A DNA stretch of 64,000 nucleotides from Azospirillum doebereinerae (lineage in GTDB: Bacteria; Pseudomonadota; Alphaproteobacteria; Azospirillales; Azospirillaceae): positions 1 to 64,000 of the forward strand of contig NZ_RZIJ01000002.1 of NCBI RefSeq assembly GCF_003989665.1, in the 5' to 3' direction. A program made the translations under genes and the position numbers. Position 1 is the first letter of the stretch. Every line of letters begins with the position of its first letter. The notes beneath the pieces were generated by a model. It was given only the letters and a program-made list of their open reading frames with translations. It was not told the DNA's origin and ran no database searches. This document shows positions 33,165 to 39,354 of this stretch, piece by piece.

Positions 33165-34003
33165 CGGTTCCGGCCCTCCAGCGTGATGGACACGGTCCCC
33201 AGGGCCACGCACTCGTCCGGGGCGCAAGGCACGTCCGCGAGCGGCCTGTCCACCTCCACCCGATGCACCCCGCCCGCGTGCAGGCGGGCGACGATCCAGG
33301 AGCGGGTGAGGTCCCAGCCGAGGCCACGCGCCTCCGCCAAGGCGGTGGAGAAAGCGGCCACGGTTTCGACGAACACCGCCTCTGGAGTTTCCGGGTAGAG
33401 CCACAGCCGCGCCGCGACGGTCACCGGCTTGATGGTGGCGCCGACCACCTCGACGGTGTCGGTCAGCACCCGCACGTCGTCCCGCAGGACCACCGCCTTG
33501 ACGCTGTCCAGCAGGGCCGCGTCCGGCGCGCCGGTCCCGCTGCGGGACAGGACCGCGATGCGGACGCGGCCAGCGGACGGGCTGGACACGGCGGCGTCCT
33601 GGATGTTCGGGTCGGCGGACAAGGCCCAATAGCGGTAATGGGCCGCCCCGCCCGCGTTGGCCCAGCCCTGGACCCGATTCTGGATACGGAAGCGCAGGGC
33701 CGTGTCGGTTTCCCCGTCCAGCCGGCTCACCCCGTAGAACGCGGCCAGATGGTCCAGATCCGCGCCGGCGGCGAAGGCCAGGAGGTTGGCCCTCGCCACC
33801 TCGTTGGCACGCTGCCGCAGAATGGTCTCCCGGTAGGCGCAGACCTCCAGCAGCTTGTTGACCGGGTCGCTTTCCAGATCCGCCGTCCATTCCGGAAGGC
33901 GGGTCTTCAGATCCACCTTCATCTCGGAAAGGATGGCCTCGTAGGACAGGGACTCCAGGATGGTGGGCGGCGGCAGACGGGACAGGTCGATGGAGGTCGT
34001 CAT
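33161..34003 (-). CDS. J: Baseplate wedge protein J
   Basis: A 280-residue gpJ / gp6-like baseplate wedge. PPPTILESLSYEAILSEMKVDLKTRLPEW, the DLDHLAAFYGVSRLDGETD turn, FRIQNRVQGWANAGGAAHYR and VRIAVLSRSGTGAPDAALL are family hallmarks. The start at 34003 overlaps gpW by four bases (ATGA). Confidence 0.95.
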   Translation of the reverse strand: MTTSIDLSRLPPPTILESLSYEAILSEMKVDLKTRLPEWTADLESDPVNKLLEVCAYRETILRQRANEVARANLLAFAAGADLDHLAAFYGVSRLDGETDTALRFRIQNRVQGWANAGGAAHYRYWALSADPNIQDAAVSSPSAGRVRIAVLSRSGTGAPDAALLDSVKAVVLRDDVRVLTDTVEVVGATIKPVTVAARLWLYPETPEAVFVETVAAFSTALAEARGLGWDLTRSWIVARLHAGGVHRVEVDRPLADVPCAPDECVALGTVSITLEGRNR

Positions 34004-34338
34004 TGCACCACCACTCCATCCAGGGTGACTTCCCGGCCGTCCGGCAGGTAAAGCCCTTCGAGGTACAGGACCACGCGGCCGGGCGCGGCCTCGGCGATGG
34101 CCACGCGGCGCAGGCGGAAGCGGGTCTCCCACCGCCGCAGCGCCTTGGCGGTGGCGGCGTACAGATCCATGGCGAGGGCCGGGTTCATCGGCCGGTCCAC
34201 CAGGGCGGGGAGTTCGGAACCGTAGGCCCGGCGCATCACGCGCGTGCCCACACGGGTGTTGAGAATGTCGCGGACGCTTTGCCGCAGGTGGTCCAGCCCG
34301 GACAAAAGGGCGCCGTTCGCAGCGTTCATGCCACGCAT
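34000..34338 (-). CDS. W: Baseplate wedge protein W (gp25-like)
   Basis: A 112-residue gp25/gpW family lysozyme-like baseplate protein that starts sheath assembly. It has LRQSVRDILNTRVGTRVMRRAYGSELPALVD and a C-terminal beta segment ending VTLDGVVVQ. Length is close to P2 gpW. AAGGAGC lies about six bases upstream of the ATG. Between its start and the upstream spike gene there are 207 AT-rich bases with no supported gene. Confidence 0.94.
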   Translation of the reverse strand: MRGMNAANGALLSGLDHLRQSVRDILNTRVGTRVMRRAYGSELPALVDRPMNPALAMDLYAATAKALRRWETRFRLRRVAIAEAAPGRVVLYLEGLYLPDGREVTLDGVVVQ

Positions 34339-34545
34339 GGGAAGCTCCTTTTACGATGGAGGATGCAGGGCGCCGGTTAAGGTTGGCGCATAGGGGGCAT
34401 TGAATGCTCATGACCACGCTGGCCGGCAGGGTAGCGGCACAAAATACCAACGCTTGCAATCACAGTGCATCAAGTTATGGAAATTGGTGAACTCAATACC
34501 ATTTTTACTTTTACCTCAATATCACGCGGAGGTTTTACATATGTA

Positions 34546-35610
34546 TTATGCGCTGAATTGAACTTTTCTCGGCAAACCATCGACAATATAGCGAACATCA
34601 GAATATATTATGTAATCGTGACCACGACCATGACGCAGGCGCCAATATTGAAATTTCTCGTTGCTCATTTCACATCCTTTTCCAAAAATATTTACTTGGT
34701 CTGGTAAATACCAATTCCCGAGCGGCTGAGTTTTAGAATTTGGAGCATCATGGAAATCAAAATTGTCTCGCAAATATATTCCTGCTCCAGTAACAGTTAC
34801 GTCTCTTCTTCCGTTTTCTGACACATTCACGTATCCCACAGGAAAAATATGGAAAGAAAAATTATGCAATGCAGCAGACATTTCATCCAAATTTAAAAGA
34901 GGTGAAATTCCATCATTAAAGTAATATGTTTGGATGTGCCAAAGTTTGTGCGCCTCAGGAAGCGGTAGAGTGAATGGATTGAATGAACCCCCTTCCCAAA
35001 GGTTATTTTCCTTTAATCGATCCCTCAAAATATCCTTTGCTTTTGTCGTAAACCATGCCGGTCCAGTCAACATTTCAAACAATAAATTCTGATATTCTAT
35101 ATAAACGCGAGGAAAAGACAACACCCAGTCCAGCGATATCGTCTGCGTATCGGGCACACCATCGACAGCTTTTTCGTTTGGCGGACCGGCAAACCAACGC
35201 TCCATCAACGCTGCTGCTTTGTGCCATCCTTTATTATGCATGATCGCCGGTACGATTTCGACGCTGCACACGTCCATTTCCCCACTGGAAAGCGAAACGG
35301 GCACCGGTGCGTTGTCGCCGCAGTTGACGTTCAATGACCCTTCGTACACGGTCGACCCGCAGGACACCGCATCGCCGACGCGTGCGAGCCGGCGGCCATT
35401 CACATAGACCGATGACGCCCCAGCCGACTGGAAGCCTGCGTGCGTCTCCGGAATGGTCGGGCAGGTGTGCGCACCCCAGGCATCACCGACCCGGTGGGCA
35501 CCACGACCGTTCACGAACACATTGGTGCTGGCCTCGACGTTCGTCCGGGCCGGCCAGCAGCCGTGTCCGGTGCATTTATCGTTCAGGCGGGCGACGGCCG
35601 GCATGGGCAT
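34546..35610 (-). CDS. PAAR-domain spike tip with C-terminal DUF6402-like effector domain
   Basis: A 354-residue fusion. Residues 1-100 are a PAAR spike tip (MPAVARLNDKCTGHGCWP, FVNGRGAHRVGDAWGAHTC, YVNGRRLARVGDAVSCGS). Residues about 113-354 form a separate domain opening VEIVPAIMHNKGWHKAAALMERWF, with VTVTGAGIYLRDNFDFHD and FQYWRLRHGRGHDYIIYSDVRYI near the end. This resembles DUF6402, a domain found on type VI and polymorphic-toxin-like proteins. The C-terminal part is encoded by visibly AT-rich DNA, unlike the rest of the operon, so it was probably acquired separately. It sits between gpV and gpW, where the spike tip belongs. No immunity gene is evident next to it. DUF6402 identity is by memory of motifs. 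Confidence 0.75.
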   Translation of the reverse strand: MPMPAVARLNDKCTGHGCWPARTNVEASTNVFVNGRGAHRVGDAWGAHTCPTIPETHAGFQSAGASSVYVNGRRLARVGDAVSCGSTVYEGSLNVNCGDNAPVPVSLSSGEMDVCSVEIVPAIMHNKGWHKAAALMERWFAGPPNEKAVDGVPDTQTISLDWVLSFPRVYIEYQNLLFEMLTGPAWFTTKAKDILRDRLKENNLWEGGSFNPFTLPLPEAHKLWHIQTYYFNDGISPLLNLDEMSAALHNFSFHIFPVGYVNVSENGRRDVTVTGAGIYLRDNFDFHDAPNSKTQPLGNWYLPDQVNIFGKGCEMSNEKFQYWRLRHGRGHDYIIYSDVRYIVDGLPRKVQFSA

Positions 35611-35613
35611 ACC

Positions 35614-36075
35614 TCATGGATTCAGATCGATGCGTGGGGCCTTGAGCACGATGCCTTCGTTGCCGATCTCCAGCGTGGACGCCCCGCAGCGCAGGGTAAT
35701 CTTGCCGCTGGACGGCACATTCAGGCTGTAGCCGTGGGTTTCACGGTCGTACTCCATCCAGGCGCCGTCCTCCCATTCCATGCGGGAGACGGTGGCCTTG
35801 CTGGCGGGCGCCGGATGTTGTTCCTGATAAACGGCACCGATGACGCAGGCTTGGTTGAGGTCGCCGCCGGGAGCGACCAGCACCACCTGCTCGCCGATTT
35901 CCGGCGGATGCCACGACCGGTCGCCGCCGGCCCGGCTGGTGGACCAGGGTATCCAGGCGGTGACGTTTGGACCGATGCGGACCCGAACGCGGGCCTTGGC
36001 GTAGTCCGCGTTCTCCACGGTGCCGTAATGCACAAGGTTGGACAGGCGGCGATCCGTGTCCGGCGCGCGCATCAT
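35614..36075 (-). CDS. V: Baseplate spike protein V
   Basis: A 153-residue gpV/gp45 family protein: an OB-fold (about 15-75, YGTVENADYAKARVRVRIG, WIPWSTSRAGG) followed by a short beta-helix (LNVPSSGKITLRCGASTLEIG). It lacks the iron-binding apex of P2 gpV and ends in APRIDLNP. The neighbouring PAAR protein would supply the sharpened tip. Its ATG shares a base with the upstream stop (TGATG). Confidence 0.92.
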   Translation of the reverse strand: MMRAPDTDRRLSNLVHYGTVENADYAKARVRVRIGPNVTAWIPWSTSRAGGDRSWHPPEIGEQVVLVAPGGDLNQACVIGAVYQEQHPAPASKATVSRMEWEDGAWMEYDRETHGYSLNVPSSGKITLRCGASTLEIGNEGIVLKAPRIDLNP

Positions 36076-36638
36076 CAGACGATCTCCGGTGGGCGCCCGT
36101 CCGACATCTCCCGGTAGTCCGGCAGATGCGACGGGCCGGTGTCCGGCTCCCAGGAGCCATAGATCCTGGTGGGCAATGGCGGGCCGCCTTCAGGCGGAAG
36201 GTGGGAATGATAGACGGCAGAGAAGGTCATTCGTGCCGTCACCCCGGTGTCTTCGTCGACACCCTCGACGAGCGTTTTTTCCCAGCGCAGGCTTTCCAGC
36301 AGGCCGCCCAGGGTGGGGTCGGCGAACACGGCGTCCTCGACCTCCAGGGACAGGGCGTCGACCGCGTTCCCGGCCCCCTCCCCCGCCGCACTCCCTTCCA
36401 CCATGACGGTCAGTTGGCGCCGCAGCGGGCCACCACCGCTGGCCGGATCGCCGGCCTCCCGCTTGTCCTCGTCCGTGGACACGATCAGGAGCGGCAGGGC
36501 ACCCGCCGGAGGAGAAGCGGAGCGTTTGGAAAACACACTGTCCCTGGCCGCCGTGCGATAACTCGGCGGTGTGATGCCCGGCACCGGCTGGCCCAGATGG
36601 GCGACCAAGGCGTGCCGAATGGCGGTTCTTGGATGCAT
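36075..36638 (-). CDS. Tail terminator / completion protein
   Basis: A 187-residue protein starting MHPRTAIRHALVAHLGQ. RRQLTVMVEGSAAGEGAGNAVDALSLEVEDAVFADP and VTARMTFSAVYHSHLPPEGG have the pattern of phage minor tail / tail terminator proteins (a strand, LVVEG, xDALDxLAxEVExAV, then an xxTFxVxY strand). It would cap the head-proximal end of the tail. GGGAAG precedes the ATG at 36638. It is the first gene of the operon. Confidence 0.7.
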   Translation of the reverse strand: MHPRTAIRHALVAHLGQPVPGITPPSYRTAARDSVFSKRSASPPAGALPLLIVSTDEDKREAGDPASGGGPLRRQLTVMVEGSAAGEGAGNAVDALSLEVEDAVFADPTLGGLLESLRWEKTLVEGVDEDTGVTARMTFSAVYHSHLPPEGGPPLPTRIYGSWEPDTGPSHLPDYREMSDGRPPEIV

Positions 36639-36803
36639 GGTGGCTTCCCTGTCATGAGGCCCGTGCGAAGCCGGGGGCGGCGATGCTCCGGCCCCCGCCG
36701 GGCGGCCGGAAGGCAGCCCATCGAAGTCGGCTGCTTGCTCGATGCGCCCGGTGACATCGATTGCCACGGTAGCGAAACCATGCCGGAAAACATGCACGCC
36801 GTC

Positions 36804-36844
36804 AATCCAAATTGGATTTTTAATCCTATTTTTCGGATAATATA
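36804..36844 (-). promoter_or_regulatory. Tailocin operon promoter region with operator-like palindrome
   Basis: An AT-rich island upstream of the first tail gene. On the minus strand a -10-like TATATTAT lies at 36844-36837. A perfect palindrome AATCCAA-A-TTGGATT (36804-36818) lies 18 bases downstream of it, and another AATCC follows at 36821-36825. A site just past the start point fits a repressor operator. I find no convincing -35. The leader to the first ATG would be about 190 bases. Confidence 0.5.
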
Positions 36845-36942
36845 CCCTTATGGTATGGCGAGCCGAGCTTCCAGCCCCAGGAAATCCGGAAAACTCCCGG
36901 TTGCGCGCCGGGACTTCAGGGAAGCGGCGGCCGGCATCGCCG

Positions 36943-36971
36943 TTGCGGCGGAGGCGGCCGATCCCTATACT
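36943..36971 (+). promoter_or_regulatory. Sigma-70-type promoter for the OmpA-like gene
   Basis: TTGCGG (36943-36948), 17 bases, TATACT (36966-36971). Predicted start near 36978, about 40 bases before the GTG of the OmpA-like gene. Back-to-back with the tailocin promoter 100 bases away. Confidence 0.55.
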
Positions 36972-37017
36972 CGCCAAACGATATTTCTGCCTTCACAGAA
37001 GATATGGTGAACCAGCC

Positions 37018-37653
37018 GTGGTCGTGATCAGAGCCGCCATTCTCGGTCTTTTCACCAGCGCGACGGTGCTGTGCGCCGCCGCCACCATGGCCGCCGATCC
37101 AGCGGGCATGGCGACGACCAGCGAGGATTTCATCAAGGGGCTGTCCCTCGCCCCGGCGTCCGCCGCCCCAGCGGTTGAAAGCGCTCCATTGCGAACGCGC
37201 GGCCTGTCGCTGGGCACGGGCGACGTGGCGCCCCAGCCAACCCCGGTATCCGTCCCGGCAGCGCCGCCCGCCCCGCCGCCGTCCACCCCTTCGCCGGCCG
37301 CCGCGCAACGGCCCAGCGTCAACTTCCAGGTCGAGTTCGAACGGAATTCCGCCACGCTGTCCCCGAAGGCCCGCAAAATCCTCGACCAGCTCGGGCGCGC
37401 CTTGACGGCGCCGGAACTGGCCGGCTTCCGGTTCGAACTGGCCGGGCACACCGACGTCACCGGCTCGACGGAGCACAACCTCACTCTGTCGAAACGGCGC
37501 GCCGCCTCGGTCCGCGATTACCTGACGACCACTTTCCAAATCCCTTCCAGGACGCTGACGACAGCCGGTTACGGGTCCCAGCGGCTTCTCGATCCGGTCA
37601 ACCGTACCAGCGGCGTCAACCGCCGGGTCGAGATCACCAACCTGGGAAGCTGA
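37018..37653 (+). CDS. Exported OmpA-family peptidoglycan-binding protein
   Basis: A 211-residue protein. Residues 1-27 are a signal peptide ending in AAATMAA. A Pro/Ala-rich linker (about 60-100) follows, then an OmpA C-terminal domain (about 102-210): FQVEFERNSATLSPKARKIL, FELAGHTDVTGSTEHNLTLSKRRA, GYGSQRL, NRRVEI. The diaminopimelate-binding Asp and Arg are present. No beta barrel. It should sit in the periplasm bound to peptidoglycan. Start GTG 37018 or GTG 37024; both lack a good ribosome site, and the second overlaps the stop of a seven-codon frame (37004-37027). Convergent with the type VI operon, so possibly an accessory to it. Confidence 0.85.
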   Translation: MVVIRAAILGLFTSATVLCAAATMAADPAGMATTSEDFIKGLSLAPASAAPAVESAPLRTRGLSLGTGDVAPQPTPVSVPAAPPAPPPSTPSPAAAQRPSVNFQVEFERNSATLSPKARKILDQLGRALTAPELAGFRFELAGHTDVTGSTEHNLTLSKRRAASVRDYLTTTFQIPSRTLTTAGYGSQRLLDPVNRTSGVNRRVEITNLGS

Positions 37654-37684
37654 CGCAGAGCCTGGATGGCCGAACCCCGGCCGG

Positions 37685-39352
37685 TTACGGCCGGGTGGCA
37701 AGCGTCGGAAGGATCGTCACGAAGACTGGCGGCAGAAAGCGCTCCGGACAATCGCCGGCATTCCCCACCCCAAGGAGGTCGACGTGGCGGGCCGCCAGCG
37801 TCCTTGCGCACAAGCTGGCGCCCAGCACGTCGTGCCCGACGCCACGGAACGGCAGAACGACCGCCCGCCGCAGCGTGTTCTTCAAGGCTTCGGCCCGCGC
37901 GGGCACGGTCAGCGTGTCGTAGACCCCCGTCAGAATCAGCGTCGGCACCTCCGATACCACCGGCCGGTAGAATCCGCTCTCCACAGGCGCCAAGGACAGG
38001 GCCGGGCAGGCCGCGTCGTAGTCGGTCTCGACCGTGTCCGCCATCACATAGGGGCGGAGCCCTTGGGCCGCGCGGCGGGCGTCGGCCGCGTCGATCCGGG
38101 GCCGGTTCTCCCGGCACCCGATGGTCAGGTTCAACCCATAGGCCAGCGTGTCGGACACGTTCCAGAACAGATCGGGCATCAGAAGGGCCGCCAGGGTCCT
38201 TTCGTCGGCCGGCTGCCGGCCCGTCACCATCCGGTCCAGCCGATCCAACTGCGCCGGCAGCGCCGCCATGCCGCCGCCGCTGCCCAACCGGAACGACAGG
38301 GTGGACGCCACCATCGGCCAAGTGAAGCGCCACGCCGCTTCCCGCCCGGAACTGGGCGCGCGCAAACGGGTCTCCAACGGCTGCCGTTCCAGACCGGCGG
38401 CGATGCGCTCCACCGTCCCATCCAGATTGGGAAAAGCATGGGCACAGTCCGGCTGGGCCGCGCAATCGGCAAAGAGGCGCCGGTAAGTCTCGCGGATCGC
38501 CGTCAGCCGGTCGAAATCGAGCCACGTCGCGTCCGGCATGGCCGGTGAATTGAGGACAAGGCTGCGCACCGCCTCTCCATCCACCCGCAACAGGGTTTGC
38601 GCCAGAATCCCTCCATAGGACGTGGCCACCACGTTCCAGCGCTCCACCCCCAACGCCACGCGCAAGTCCCGCAGATCCGACGCGCTTTCACCCGTATCAA
38701 AACTCTCCAGGCGGAACCCCTCGCGTCTCAAGGGGGACAGACAGCCCGTCGCATCCTCCGCCGTCACGCCGCCGTACCAGAACCGCAGCGGGTCCAGCGC
38801 CGGGCAGTGCAGAGACGGGCGCGACCGGCCGGTGCCACGTTGGTCGACCAGGATGACGTCGCGCCGCTCCCGCATCGCGCCAAAAATGGCGACGGCCCCA
38901 TGGAGGTCGTCGCTACCGCCCTGCCCCGGCCCGCCACTCAACACCACGACGGGATCGGCGGCCGGCGTCGGCGCGAGTGCCGGCAGGGTCAGAACGAACA
39001 GGTCGACCGGAGGGCCATTCGGCCGCAGCCGGTCCGAAGGCACCCGAAGCACAGCACAGCGTGGCGCCGGCCCTGGCATCCCCGCCTCATCGGGACAGGC
39101 CACGGCGGTCAACCGAGGCGCGACCGGTATCGGCACGCTCAGCGTCGGCGTGGCCGGCGTCGGCACAGCGGGCGCTGGCGCGATGGACAGGACCTCTTGC
39201 GGCGGAGGGACGGTCACCACCGCCACCGCCGACGGCACGCCCGGCGACGGAGCTGTCAGCCGGTGATAGGCGACGCCGATAAGCCCGCCGACCGCCACGC
39301 TTCCCGCCAGCAGAGCCAGCGGAAGCCACCGTCCCGACCGCGACCCCGCCAT
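37685..39352 (-). CDS. Membrane-anchored alpha/beta hydrolase (peptidase S33 family)
   Basis: A 555-residue enzyme with one N-terminal transmembrane helix (about 8-30), a Pro-rich linker, and an S33/TAP-like hydrolase domain (about 75-550). The oxyanion segment is VVVLSGGPGQGGSD. The nucleophile Ser is in VVATSYGGIL (Ala in place of the first Gly). The acid is Asp in LTGVYDTLT, and the His is in GVGHDVLG. Family members are prolyl or tripeptidyl aminopeptidases. It is the last gene of the type VI operon, two bases after the kinase. It could be a periplasmic processing enzyme, or an effector or its partner; the sequence does not decide. Confidence 0.82.
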   Translation of the reverse strand: MAGSRSGRWLPLALLAGSVAVGGLIGVAYHRLTAPSPGVPSAVAVVTVPPPQEVLSIAPAPAVPTPATPTLSVPIPVAPRLTAVACPDEAGMPGPAPRCAVLRVPSDRLRPNGPPVDLFVLTLPALAPTPAADPVVVLSGGPGQGGSDDLHGAVAIFGAMRERRDVILVDQRGTGRSRPSLHCPALDPLRFWYGGVTAEDATGCLSPLRREGFRLESFDTGESASDLRDLRVALGVERWNVVATSYGGILAQTLLRVDGEAVRSLVLNSPAMPDATWLDFDRLTAIRETYRRLFADCAAQPDCAHAFPNLDGTVERIAAGLERQPLETRLRAPSSGREAAWRFTWPMVASTLSFRLGSGGGMAALPAQLDRLDRMVTGRQPADERTLAALLMPDLFWNVSDTLAYGLNLTIGCRENRPRIDAADARRAAQGLRPYVMADTVETDYDAACPALSLAPVESGFYRPVVSEVPTLILTGVYDTLTVPARAEALKNTLRRAVVLPFRGVGHDVLGASLCARTLAARHVDLLGVGNAGDCPERFLPPVFVTILPTLATRP

Positions 39353-39354
39353 GC

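Larger units (their letters stand above)
17657..36844 (-). mobile_element. R-type tailocin (contractile phage-tail-like particle) locus
   Basis: One minus-strand transcription unit holds P2-type genes in near P2 order: tail completion, V, PAAR tip, W, J, I, fibres, FI sheath, FII tube, E/E', T tape measure, U, X, D, holin, lysozyme. No gene for capsid, portal, terminase, replication, repressor or integrase is present, and no att repeat flanks it. That combination is the definition of an R-type (contractile) tailocin. A decayed prophage is the alternative, but every tail gene is intact and many overlap by one to four bases, which argues for maintained function. Confidence 0.85.

Noticed and set aside
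34465..34707. 80-residue plus-strand frame overlapping the end of the PAAR effector, considered as an immunity gene
   Set aside because: Antisense to the effector's C-terminus, no ribosome site, and opposite to the operon. AT-rich DNA makes such frames by chance.
189..36844. Integrase at 189 as the integrase of the tail operon
   Set aside because: About 16 kb of chromosomal housekeeping genes lie between them and no att copy flanks the tail operon.
37676..37695. CCCGGCCG/CGGCCGGG hairpin between the OmpA-like gene and the hydrolase as a terminator
   Set aside because: It overlaps the end of the hydrolase coding region and has no T run; a chance GC palindrome is possible.
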